Source: Siphonodentalium dalli (Eukaryota > Mollusca > Scaphopoda > Gadilida > Siphonodentaliidae). Taken from it: DNA of 64,000 bases. Shown one piece after another: positions 36,699 to 47,738 of the stretch; position 1 is the first letter of the stretch, and the number at the start of each line of letters is the position of its first letter. The notes below the pieces were generated by a model. That model worked only from the letters and a program-made list of their open reading frames with translations. It made no database searches and was not told the origin of the DNA. Position numbers and translations under genes: made by a program. Where the stretch lies: positions 4,404,001-4,468,000 of the forward strand of contig CP136062.1 in NCBI GenBank assembly GCA_032622095.1, given 5' to 3'.

Positions 36699-37079
36699 CT
36701 GGAAAAAAATTCATATGAATATTAAATATTTGTCCTTGGTGTTGGTAATGCATACAATAAATTTGAGGTATTTTATGGCTTTTAAAAGGAAACATTCAGA
36801 GCAGAGCAAGTGGATAAACTTTATATCTATCTGAGATAGCCTGAATAAGATAATCCATCTTTAAATCAGTTTGTATTCAAAATAGAAGAACATACACATG
36901 TAGATTTAGCTTCCATCTGCACATATGGCAATAGGCATCAACAGTACATGTTCGGTAACATTCATGAGAAATATTAAGATAATCATTGTGAATGCCAGAA
37001 TGGTTGCTGAATTAACAATACCAGTACTTCCACTTATTGAAGTTACTAGTAGGCTAAACAGATTTTGTTTGGTACATAC

Positions 37080-37346
37080 TCTGTGCATGTTTGGCTGGTG
37101 ATGAAGATGACATGATTGACTCATCTGGCAATTCAGCTTGGCTATGTCTATCTGCATTTACTGGTACTTCTTTGGCAGAATGTTGTTGTGTCTGTTGTTG
37201 TTCTTGTCTAGATCCCCATATCTCACCACCCTCCAGACAACAGAGGACTTCACCACTAAGCATCAGAAGGATTTCATCATCATCTACATCTATTCCCTCT
37301 TTCTCTGTTACAAGATTTGCAGCTTGTATAGACAAAAGCGCTGATG
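37080..37346 (-). other. SAMD3-like pseudogene, first visible exon
   Basis: 267 nt, acceptor 'tacatcttcacag', donor GTATGT. After the CIDE-N-like half it encodes a Q/S-rich linker (GSRQEQQQTQQHSAKE). The preceding exon should encode the other half of the fold but is not visible; a MITE lies immediately upstream and then satellite DNA. Confidence 0.75.
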
Positions 37347-37384
37347 CTGTGAAGATGTAAATGAGTGGAAATTTGTGCAAAGTA

Positions 37385-37603
37385 CAGTAATGCTCTAAAT
37401 AATCGACCCCTTAACCACAGCGGAATTATGTGTAACTTTTCAGGATTTAGTCGGAAATATGGCTTGTTGCCAGTCATCGGAAAACTCTCGCCAAGAGCTT
37501 TCTGATGAATGGCAACAAGCCATACATGTATTTCCGACTAAATCCTGAAAAGTTACCCATAATTCTGCTGTGGTTAAGGGGTCGATTACTTAGGGCATTA
37601 CTG
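37385..37603. mobile_element. 219-bp foldback MITE, second copy
   Basis: Same family as 28810-29008: starts CAGTAATGCTCTAAATAATC and ends GGGCATTACTG, with both arms mirroring over most of their length. The left flank is TA; the right flank is GA, a decayed site. It sits about 40 bp upstream of the first visible SAMD3-like exon. Confidence 0.85.
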
Positions 37604-38059
37604 GAGATAATTCAAATAAAGTGCCTGATGGTTCCGTAAATGGCTGGATTATTAATAAAGTGTACAGTACAACTTTAAAGTAAAGGTGTTACGGTGTCAG
37701 AATAATGAAATGACTCATATAGTAGTGTGACTGACTTAAAGGGACCCAAGGCTCTCAATGGGTAATGGAACAAAATATATCAATCATGAGATTCCGAGTG
37801 AAATAATTGTTACGTAAACAAAACTGTTACAGTGATTTGTCAACAAGCATCGCCAATCATGTGGTTTAAAATATGTTGGTATGAATGTATTGATTTCAGA
37901 ATAATTTTTCAATGCGTTGACATTTTCCAATGTTTACCATCAACTTTTGATTACACAATTTGTTATCTTATTGGACTAAATGGTATTTTAATATGAATCA
38001 TACGTGACACGTAGTGGAGCAACCACACATGCTGTATCCCGAATTTGCTTTTCATCACC
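37604..38059. other. non-coding DNA upstream of the SAMD3-like remnant
   Basis: No upstream exon of the SAMD3-like gene was recognised here. A TTAA followed by 'agggacccaaggctc' near 37738 resembles a MITE end without a partner. Confidence 0.4.
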
Positions 38060-39955
38060 AACGCAGGTCCCGTCATAAAATAATTAATGCTGCACCAGCA
38101 CAGCTGCCGTCATGAAATGGTTAATGCTACCCGTCATGAAAGGGTTAATGCTGCACCAGCACAGATCCCATCATAAAATAGTTAATGCTGCACCAACGCA
38201 GCTCCCGTCATAAAATAATTAAGCTGCACCAGCGCAACTCCCGTGATGAATGGGTTAATGCTGCACCAACGCAGCTCCCGTCATTAAATAATTAATGCTG
38301 CAACAGCACATATTCCGTCATGAAATAACTAATGCTGCACCAGCGCAGCTCCCGTCAAAAAAGAGTTAATTCTGCACCAACGCAGCTCCCGTCATCAAAT
38401 AATTAATGCTGCACCAGCGAAACTCCCGTCATGAGAGAGTTAATGCTGCACCAACGTAGCTCCCATCATCAAATAATTAATGCTGCACCAACGCAGCTCC
38501 CGTCATGAAAGAGTTAATGCTGCATCAACGCAGCTCCCGTCATCAAATAATTAATGCTGCACCACACAGCTCCCGTCATGAAAGAGTTAATGCTGCACCA
38601 ACGCAGCTCCCGCCATGAATGGGTTAATGCTGCACCAACGGAGCTCCCTTCATGAAATAATTAATGCTGCACCAGCGCAGCTCCCGTCATGAAATAGTTA
38701 ATGCTGCACCAACGCAGCTCCCATCATCAAATATTTAATGCTGCACCAACGCAGCTCCCTTCATGAAATAACTAATGCTGCAACAACGCAACTGCCGTCA
38801 TGGTCCCACCATGGAATGGTTAATGCTGGACCAGCACAGCTGCCCGTCATGAAAGGATTAATGCTGCACCAGCACAGATCCCATCATAAAATAGTTAATG
38901 CTGCACCAACGCAGCTCCCGTCATGAAATAATTAATGCTGCACCAGCGCAGCTCCCGTCATGAATTAGTTAATGCTGCACCAACACAGCTCCCGTCATAA
39001 AAAGGTTAATGCTGCACAGCGCAGCTCCCATCATGAAAGAATTAATGCTGCCCAACGCAGCTCCTGTCATGAAAGAATTAATGCTGTCCCAACGCAGCTC
39101 CCATCATCAAATAACTAATGCTGCACCAACGCATCTCCCCCCATGAAATAATTAATGCTGCACCAGCGCAGCTCCCATCAGCAAGTAATTAATGCTGCAC
39201 CAACGCAGCTCTCGTCATGAAAGAGTGAATGCTGCACCAACGCAGCTCCCATAATCAAATAATTAATGCTGCACTAACGCAGCTCCCGTCATGAAAGAGT
39301 TAATGATGCACCAACGCAGCTCCCGTCATGAAAAAAGTTAATGCTGCACCAACGCAGCTCCCGTCATGAAAGAGTTAATGCTGCACCAATGCAGCTCCCA
39401 TCATCAAATAATTAATGCTGCACCAACGCAGCTCCCGTCATGAAATAATTAATGCTGCACCAGCTCAGCTCCCGTCATGAAAGAGTTAATGCTGCACCAA
39501 CGCAGCTCCCGTCATCAAATAATTAATGCTGCACCAGCGCAGCTCCCGTAATGAGAGAGTTAATGCTGCACCAACGCAGCTCCCGTCATGAAATAATTAA
39601 TGCTGCATCAGCGCAGCTCCCGCAATGAAATTGTTAATGCTGCACCAACTCGGGCTCCCATCATCAAATAATTAATGCTGCACCAACGCAGCTCCCTTCA
39701 TGAAATAATTAATGCTGCACCAGCGCAGCTCCCGTAATGAAAGAGTTAATGCTGCACCAACGCAGCTCCCTTCATCAAATATTTAATGCTGCACCAACGC
39801 AGCTCCCTTCATGAAATAACTAATCCCGCACCAACTCAACTACCGTCATGGAAGGGATAATGCTGCTCCAGCACAGCTCCCCGTCATGAAAGGGTTAATG
39901 CTGCCCAGCAGAGCTCCCGTCGTGAAAGGGTTAATGTTGCACCTACGAAGCCAAC
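38060..39955 (+). repeat. 37-bp satellite, about 50 tandem copies
   Basis: The unit runs 'ttaatgctgcaccaacgc' then 'agctcccgtcatgaaagag', with frequent variants (cagcg or caacg; gaaa, caaa or taaa; agag, aata or aggg). Each unit carries a TTAA and a GCTGC..GCAGC inverted pair. The unit matches the terminus of the TTAA MITEs at 21544 and 25490-25527. Two-unit patterns (…aataattaatg / …agagttaatg) often alternate. Confidence 0.92.
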
Positions 39956-40279
39956 ATGACGTAAATGACGTCATGAGCCGTGGCATTTCATCTCGTTGTT
40001 CCACTTCCGATTCCGCAATTTTAAACAGTTGCTAATCGGAAGTCACGTGTCAATTTCGCTAAATAGCATACACTCTTTCCTGAAAATCGTTCCATCGTAT
40101 AGAAATATATATAGAAACATTATATGACGTCATCATTCACACACGCCTTAGGTATAAACACCCACCGGGGTGTTTACTATAATTACCGTATCAGTAATTT
40201 AATTGTGCCAGTAATGTTTACATAACAATGGCTTTAACCCTTCCACGAATGGTGGTTGTGGTGGTAATGGCGATACTGT
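39956..40279. other. non-coding DNA
   Basis: Nothing recognised beyond 'gtttacataac' flanking the microsatellite. Confidence 0.4.
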
Positions 40280-40883
40280 TTCGAATGGTGATGATGATGA
40301 TGTTGATTGTGAAGCTGCCGATGATTATAACGAAACCGACGAAGATGTTGATAATGGTGACGATAATGACAGTGGTGGTGGAGATGATTAGTATGGCGAT
40401 GATGTCTGACGGCGATAATCACGATGATGATGATGATGATGGTGGGGACGATGATTATGATATATATGCTTGAGATGATGATAGCGATGATGACGACGAT
40501 GACGACAATGATGACAATAACGACGATGATGATGGCGACGACGATGATGAAGATTTTGATTATCATGATAACGATGTTGATGGCGATTATTATGACGATG
40601 ATGTTATGATGATGGTAATGATGACGATGGTGGTGGTGGTGTGGTGACTATGACGACGACGATGACGACGATGCAGACGATGATGGTAATGATGATGATG
40701 ATGATGAAGACGACGACGATGATGAATATGAGGATGAAACGACGACGACGATGATGATGATTATGATGATGATCATCATCATCATCATTATGATGATGGT
40801 GACGATGATGATGATAATGGTGATGGTGGTGATGATGATGATGACGACGATGATGATTATGATGATTATGATGATGATGGTGG

Positions 40884-40917
<34 letters not shown>

Positions 40918-40920
40918 AGT
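40280..40920. repeat. GAT/ATG trinucleotide microsatellite
   Basis: Long interrupted (GAT)n and (GAC)n. It creates open frames of Met/Ile/Asp on one strand and His/Ile/Ser on the other, which are not genes. Confidence 0.95.
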
Positions 40921-42309
40921 ACAAATATGCACATCTGCCATATGAAAATGGCAAGCCAGACAACAGTGGCCCCCTTTTGTAAATATATGTATATATGTTA
41001 ATTATTTAATACTCTGTATTCGCCACTTAATTGTGACATTGAGTGAAATAAACACTCAACAATCAAAAACAATCAGCACCCTGAAGTTTTGCGAGACTCG
41101 CAGATAGTAAGAGAATGCACTGGCACGTGATGACTCCAGTCATGAAAGGGGAAACAAATTAAAATTAAATCATATATAGAAAAGGGGTTGATATATCTAC
41201 CTGGTTTTCCTATAAAAAGGGAAATATGGGTTAATAACATGATCGTGCGATGTCAAAACAAAAACAAACATGACACACAGATTTAATTGTGTCTGGAATC
41301 TTTTTGGATACTATTCCCTGATATTAATGCATTTGGCATGAAGTAAACATCTGGACAGGACAATTAGGGTAGTCCACAATAGAGTTCAGTGGTGCGTCTA
41401 TGCAATTGATTTTGAGTATCAGTGGTTTTGAAACAACATCAGGTGGTGCAGTTGATGTCAAACTGCGCTGGTCAAGTTCATGCTGTGAGACATGCCATAT
41501 AATAATAGAGACTGTTGGCTCCTCAGATGCACATTGTTTAATTGAATTATAGTGACCACCATACTAGGGCCATAAATTATTCTTTCAATGGAAGTCTTCC
41601 ATAATAGGTGACACTGAACACCACCAATTACATGCATGCATTTTAAGAATCAGATGGGTTCCATTTACATTATACATGCACATGTATACACTTGTAATGG
41701 ATTATCACACAGGTTCATGCATTTTTGTCATTGTACAGGTACACATGTAGATGTATAACCCTTTCATGACTGGAGCTTCCTCAATATTGACCTTGTTAGC
41801 CAGTGCATTCGCTTACACGTGTGAGGCTCCCGTCATGAAATGAATAATTACATGTACCATGGTTGAAAACTATTTAAAGTTGACTCCATGTTCTAGTACT
41901 TATTGTGTGTGATACATGTATATACATGTATTTTAAAGGTTCTAAACCAAATAGTACTTATTGTGTGTGGTCCTAAAATAGTGCTTGATGGTAATTTTGA
42001 CAGCGTTATTAGGCACCCGTGAATACCCTTGGTAGTTGGGCTAATTTTGTGATTGTAGGCATTAGGCTTACACTCACCTTTTTGAAGCAACGCCTCTACT
42101 GTTTCTGCCTTGGCAAATTTCCGCTTCTCCCCAGCCGAGTTGCAGATTTTAAACAACATACTAGTAACTACTGTGAAATAATGTTGGATGTAAATCAGTA
42201 AATTTTTGGCATTTGACTCATTTCAGTGTCATATTGTGACGTACATGCATGAAAATAGCATGGGCATCAACCAGCAATGAACATTATAGATAATATATGG
42301 CATCATTTA
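40921..42309. other. non-coding DNA with MITE pieces
   Basis: 41093-41152 holds 'agagaatgcactggcac' and 'gactccagtcatgaaagggg', a MITE right end. No gene was recognised. Confidence 0.45.
41757..41843. mobile_element. short (~87-bp) MITE of the satellite-related family
   Basis: Left ACCCTTTCATGACTGGAGCT and right GGCTCCCGTCATGAAATG are inverted repeats around 'gccagtgcattcgcttacac'. The flanks do not keep a clean TTAA. Confidence 0.6.
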
Positions 42310-42780
42310 AAGATACAGGCGGTGTCGATGGTGGGTATGCTGTTAAAATAATCACCTCTGTCAATAACCGCATACACAGAAAGAATAGTAAAACATAGAC
42401 AGAATTTTCCTTTGTTATGTAAACAAAAGCAAAAAACGTTACATTTCCTGACTCTGGTTTAGATTCGGATATGGTAAATATAAAGAGCGTTATTAGTTAC
42501 TGTTTTCCTGATATGGAAATAATAAAGAGAGTTTATATAATTTTTGAGTGATTAACCAATAAAATTGAGCTGCGTTATGTAAACAGAAGCACACATTCTG
42601 TAACACGAGCAGGCTATTATTTACGTACACCATCGTACGTCTTGACGACAATATACTATTTACGCACTTATTATGTTTGGCATATGAACAAAACTATATA
42701 TATTTTAATATTCCTTCTGTAGATGGCTATTTGAACAAATATGAATATTTCTTCAACAAACGCTGCCCATGCCTTTAAAT
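42310..42780. repeat. long copy of the 'AATAAAGAGCG' dispersed repeat
   Basis: Colinear with 3775-4290, and in its right part with 13608-13830. Shared blocks: 'cacagaaagaa', 'gttatgtaaacaaaagca', 'ataaagagcgttatt', 'ttcctgatatgg' and 'gaacaaatatgaatatttc'. It ends just before the transposase-like gene's 3' end. Confidence 0.72.
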
Positions 42781-42802
42781 GATATGAAAAACAAAATATA
42801 AA

Positions 42803-44474
42803 TTATACATCAATTGGCGCTGCAAATGGACTATTCCGAAGCATAACATATCTTTTGCCATTAATGTTTTGTACATCTTCAGGCAACGGGAAGTTCAATT
42901 GATAGAAACTGACTACTGTTAAATTTCCAGAAAATGATAATGAATATGATAAGTAATGCTGATCAAATTCCTCTATTGCCATCTTCTCTACAACAAAATA
43001 TTTATTTCCATTGCTAATAATTATATCCATTATTACAGCAAACACTGGACTTGGAGGAAACTGTTCAAACTGAAGTAGAATAACACGACCTTTGTTGTAA
43101 CATAGTCCATGCATTGTAACAGAATTAACTCTGTAACACAAATCATCAGTGTCAAAATAAGCAGAAAAATCCGGATAAATGTCCGAGAACAGAATTTCAT
43201 CACCATGAGGAACAATATCACCATCATATAAAAAGTTTTGAGCTCTCCTTCCATTATGACCAAGCTGTTTAAAGCAAATCCACTGCTGATGTTTATTGGC
43301 AACACTATATGGCACATTCTTGAAACTGCTCCATTTAACTTTAAAAAAAAATCCATGTTTACCTTCAAACCGAAGGCACCACTGATTTCTCAGAGGACCA
43401 TACTGCAACAACTGACGAGGAAAATGAATAAGAAAGTGCATATTAGGGAAGAAGCTGGCCATTGGATAGCAGGATTTTACATTTTGAAAATAATTGAAAA
43501 TAGATATTTCAAGATGAGCTGCTGTTGTTTTGGTGACATATGAACAAGTGGACATCAACAATATTTGTAGCAAACACAAGAAATTCACCCAACAGTCATC
43601 ACCCTTCTCAACTCTGGCGCCAATCAAAAATGGTAGCAAACAGGCCAAAGTAAACATTTCAATGGCTGTTTGTTTAAGTGTTCCTCCAGGTTTGAATGCT
43701 TGAGTGTCAATTATTTGCGGCTGATTCTTCTTATCCACCGAATTGTATGGAAAAGTCTGAATCCTATTATTTAACCAGTTTAAGTTAAAGTACTTTTGGT
43801 TGTAAATGCAGTGGTATAAAAGCAGCCTAATGTCTCGTTTAACAATGCCCTCAAGAAGTACATGCATAGCATCATGTACCAATATAGCTGACACATTAAG
43901 TCCTTCAATGTCCGAGAGAACACTTGTACCATTAATTCCCCACTTTTTGCTCCAATATTTTCTTGTTTGAACACTAAGATTTTCGAGTTTATCACACCTT
44001 TCCCTATGTACTTCAGGCTGTCGTAAATCAGATGCATCACTATTTAATGTTATTTTGAAACTTGAAGAAGAGAGTTCGCAAGTCCTGCAACTCTTATATG
44101 CAAATGCAACACCCTCTTTAAACCCTCCAATCCAGCCTGCAGCTGGTGTGTCACATGGTGCCATAATTACTGTGCCCTCTACATTCACTGTATCACTGCC
44201 AACTTCCATTTCTATTCCACCGTGTGACAAAATATTCATCGATGAAATAAAATCGGCGAGTAATTTCTTCACACCAAAATTCTTAAGATGAACTGTTTTA
44301 GCAACTGCTAGAAGCTGAATACAGACCAGCTTAGAACGGAACATGGGTGGGATGTTACCAAGAGTATAATAAAACATAGTAAGTTTATGTTTTTTCACAT
44401 GGCTTCCAAGAGGATTCACAATTTCTATGTCGTCTGTATTTATAATAATCTGCAGAGCATTAGGATTTTTTTTT
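42803..44474 (-). pseudogene. transposase-like gene, C-terminal part (CACTA/tnp2-like)
   Basis: Open frame of 538 codons from an ATG at 44417-44419 to a stop at 42803-42805; the same frame continues upstream without a stop to a T10 run (plus strand 44466-44475). Motifs: NPLGSHVKKHKLTMFYYTLG, then RSKLVCIQLLAV, CDTPAAGWIGGF with CRTCE, HDAMHVLLEGIVKRDI, and MHFLIHFPRQLLQYGPLRNQ followed by WCLRFEGKHGFF. I associate this block order with C2H2-containing animal proteins related to CACTA (tnp2) transposases. The upstream partner is the 44440-45270 frame. TIRs were not identified. It could be a decayed transposase or a domesticated gene with a sequencing error. Confidence 0.72.
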
Positions 44475-45270
44475 TGAATAGATTGCTCTCGCGAAATGCT
44501 TCGCCATCACATATGTCGAACATGAAATCGTTGTTGCTTAAATTTGGCCTGTTCACATATCTCGCAACTTCTGGCATCTTGAGTAACGATTGCACAGAGT
44601 CCAAAAAAGGAATAAAATATCCAAGCCTCTGTGCTTGACTGCTACAACCATTTACCGTATGTCGTACAATTCCAAGAACAACCTCAACCGGATGAACCAA
44701 AGAACAATGTGTTGTATAGAACTTTTGACGTCGATGTTCGGTTTTGAATAAAGAAAACATATTTTCCACTTCTAATGGGTTAATGATATTATCATCTACT
44801 CCTGCATCCATGAGTGCAGCTTTTGCTGCCTCTTTACTAAATGTAACATGCTGGTCCTGAAGAAATTCAACAGATGACACAACTGAATTAACAGCAATCT
44901 TTGATAGGTTATGATGTGATTCAAGATTCAGTAGGAATCTGGCATTAAAAAAGGCTTTTTGGGTATTGGTGCTTAAATACTCATCATTTTCAGAATGAGT
45001 TTGTTCTGTATTTTGATCCATTGTATCATCCGAAAAATCATCATTGTGAAGGGATGACTCATGCTGATAAATTTCCACTGCTTTGTCAACAGACTTGTGT
45101 TTACGGCTTGTATGCAACTTAAATGTATTCCAACTCTTTGTAGAATATGCACAGTGACCAACATTGCAATGCACAATAAAGTTTTGGTCATTTCTGTGTT
45201 GGCGTACAACATAATTATTGCCCCCGTCCAGCCAAGAATCGAAAATCAGGGGAATGTACAGTACTGTCAA
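44440..45270 (-). pseudogene. transposase-like gene, N-terminal C2H2 part
   Basis: 276-codon frame. Residues around 35-58 form a C2H2 finger (HCNVGHC, then FKLHTSRKH; spacing C-X4-C-X12-H-X4-H). It is followed by an acidic linker and a helical region ending in MFDICDGEAFRESNLF, where the frame changes at the T10 run. After the run it reads only ten more family-unlike residues to a stop at 44440-44442, whereas the other frame continues with the expected residues into the 538-codon part. The real start may lie further upstream in an unseen exon. Confidence 0.7.
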
Positions 45271-46062
45271 AAGATGAGAATACAGTTTGTGGAGGTGGTA
45301 TAATTGATTGGCAAGACGTTACTTGTGTAAACAAAATAATTTCAAGTCCTCGAACCTCATGCTGATATTGAGTTATTTTTCCCATAAGAGTGAATCTGTC
45401 TGACCGAGAATCACTAAAAAACTCAAGAACCATAACTCAGAACTAAGGGCCATACAACTCTGGTAAACAATATTGGACAAACCTGGTTTTTGAACACAAT
45501 CAAGTTATGTTGTGAAAGATCCATATACTCAATATGAATGGAATCGGTTGATACATGGAGTTGCTAAAATTTACGATTTAAGGGTTATAATTTTGCTAAC
45601 AAAATTACAAACTCAAGTAAGGGCCATAACTCAGGTAAAATAAATCTGACAAATATGGTTTTCGACGTTTATCGTGATATTGTTGTGAAAGGTTCAAAAA
45701 TCAAATAATAATGTTGACAATTTTCAAGTGTTAGCACATATGGTAATAAAAATTGCTATTTAAAAATAGACAAACAAAGGGCTCGGGTATTAAAAATGGA
45801 TTGGACAAATAGTGTCGTTTGTTCAAGCCCATCTGACAATAATTGCTTGACACATAATTTTCAAAACACCTGCAGTGGATCTACTTATTTCACTAGTAAT
45901 AATAAATCAATGATTTGGAGAATTATCACTAATTATGCACCACTGATATCAAATACAATGTATAATGAAATTATATCGGCTGCTGTGTTTAAGCCTATTT
46001 GATATGTCCCATTTTTTGCATTGAACCCAGCAGAATAGGGTCAATAATACACTACAGGTAGG
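45271..46062. other. non-coding, with 'gggccataactc' repeats
   Basis: 'aagggccatacaactctggt' at about 45447 and 'aagggccataactcaggt' at about 45617 form two related units about 170 bp apart. No gene was recognised. Confidence 0.5.
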
Positions 46063-46066
46063 TTAA

Positions 46067-46457
46067 CCCTTTACCCAACAGAATGGCCCTGTGCCAATGC
46101 ATTCTCTTATATATGCGAGTCGACCATAGGTCGCCTCGCATATATAAGAGAATGCATTGGCTTAACACATTAAAAATTATTAAATTGTTAAAGAATGTAA
46201 GAAAAAATGGTAAAAAGTGTTAAAAAAAGATTTTTTTTAGGCCAATGCATTCTCTTATATATGCGAGGCGACCTATGGTCGACTCGCATATATAAGAGAA
46301 TGCATTGGCACATGGATAACTGTAACTATCACAATGTGGTCAAGGAGCCGGATCCAATGATATCCATATGTGTATGGTTTTATTGAGACAGACCGAAGAT
46401 ATTTTAGGCTGTTGAAGGTTTATTTGGCCGGTTTTGGCCGGTTTGTTGGGTAAAGGG
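46067..46457 (+). mobile_element. 391-bp piggyBac-like MITE, copy 1, with two internal palindromes
   Basis: TIRs CCCTTTACCCAACA and TGTTGGGTAAAGGG are flanked by TTAA on both sides (46063-46066 and 46458-46461). The interior carries two ~68-bp palindromes, each built of facing arms (gccaatgcattctcttatat / atataagagaatgcattggc) around a 'tcgaccataggtcg'-type core. The CCC start with TTAA is typical of piggyBac. No transposase. Confidence 0.92.
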
Positions 46458-46461
46458 TTAA

Positions 46462-47734
46462 CAGTCATTTGTAGTGTACCGGTATGTTGATTATTCTGTT
46501 GTGAAAAGATGCTCCAATCATGACACTTGGTGTGAGTGGATGTTCATTCAGAATTGTCAGCTGACATGTAGACTCACATATAGGACAAAAACAAGCATTG
46601 AGGACAAGTGACAAATGAAGAGATGTTGACAGCTGAAGTTGACAATAATTCAACCATACATGTATATCGTGATTTCCAATCATAAAACCATAACAGTGTC
46701 GGGGAAAATATGGTACATCAGTCCATTATTTTCTTGAGAAAAAAAAAGTAAGTCGGATGTTGAAAGAACGTAAGTTGTGATATCTAACTTTCAGTCAGTT
46801 GACTCAGTTGCCAGGCGGTGGGCTGATAATGAACAGAGCTTCTCATTTAAATATCCGCTCCGGCCCGTGTTTTGGTAACAATACACTTTTGGAATGCCCA
46901 TGAAAAATGCTATTACTAGCTTAGCGAACGCCCTATAAAGTGTAATAATAAAACATATTGACCCTCCCCAAATTGAAATTTAATACTATTGAATTGTATT
47001 GGTATATTAAATTAATACCATTACCAGTTTAAAGATGCATAATCAGATTTAGCGCCCCCTAATTAATATTTCTTCGGCTTTGCGGGTAATATATGGGGAC
47101 GACTGTTCTGGGGCCATCTTCGCATGGGACCATCTTTGTATGGGGCCAACTTCGCATGGGGCTAACTTCTCCTGTATTTGTATACTAGTAGTTGACAGTG
47201 GGTAGGATTATTTTTTTGACAATTAATCGATTCTGAAAAGTGGAGCGGCATTTCAAGAAATGATGTTGTTGTTGTTTAAATCAAATTTGTAAATCGGTAT
47301 CCTAATATAGTATCACAAGTTACGAAAACATTACCAAATGGCCGGACAAAGAATACTAGTATCTCAAATAAATGCACTAAACACAAAACACTGGGCATAT
47401 GGCGTAAGTTTCCTATAAATAACAGTCATTCTGGATAGCAAATTAGTGGAGTTTGAAAAAATTTCACCATCAGCGATGAGTGACTCGTCGGCATCCATAT
47501 CGCCATTTTGTTTCTAAGCATCGAGTGAAGGTAACCAGTGTTCTGAAAAAAAGTGCATGTGTTCCTACATACTAGTACCGTACTATTAGTTGCAGAACAC
47601 CTGTCTTCCCAACTACCAATTGAACAAGTATAGAAAATAAAATGGTGACATGTATGGCGAAGAGTTACTCCTCGCTAATGAGTAATGGTGAAAATTGTTT
47701 CAAACTATGTGAATTTACCGTCCGGTCCGTTATT
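46462..47734. other. non-coding spacer between inverted MITE copies
   Basis: 47205-47275 contains 'aattaatcgattctgaaaag' and 'gcggcatttcaagaaatg', a fragment of the Kolobok-like MITE interior. No gene was recognised. Confidence 0.5.
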
Positions 47735-47738
47735 TTAA

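Larger units (their letters stand above)
32455..37346 (-). pseudogene. SAMD3-like gene, six exons seen, two in-frame stops
   Basis: Minus-strand exons, 5' to 3': 37080-37346, 36481-36698, 35270-35605, 34230-34340, 33598-33705, 32455-32784. All introns are GT-AG and phases agree at every junction (exon 1 ends one base into a codon, exon 2 starts with two bases, the rest are phase 0). Donors include GTAAGC, GTAAGT twice, GTATGT and a weaker GTACTA. Exon 1 resembles half of a CIDE-N or ubiquitin-like fold (DVDDDEILLMLSGEVL, then LEGGEIW). Exon 2 has VPIPTFSSGLEEALRDG and YKQVGEQMYLKYPCI. Exon 3 has VKLLLKESFTKRREWL and ILEEFPCF. Exon 6 has AAIVGDGVHVF and YYAMDLEYPRKYSQLM, the conserved C-terminal block of SAMD3-like proteins. 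TAA at 36622-36624 and TAG at 35543-35545 interrupt exons 2 and 3. The 5' exon(s) are missing. Family assignment is from memory of conserved blocks. Confidence 0.84.

Noticed and set aside
38060-39955. CRISPR-like array with 37-bp repeats
   Set aside because: The units are directly adjacent with no unique spacers, and the sequence matches a MITE end in a eukaryotic context.
40228-40963. Long open frames rich in Met/Ile/Asp or His/Ile/Ser
   Set aside because: They are translations of a GAT/ATG microsatellite and are open on both strands.
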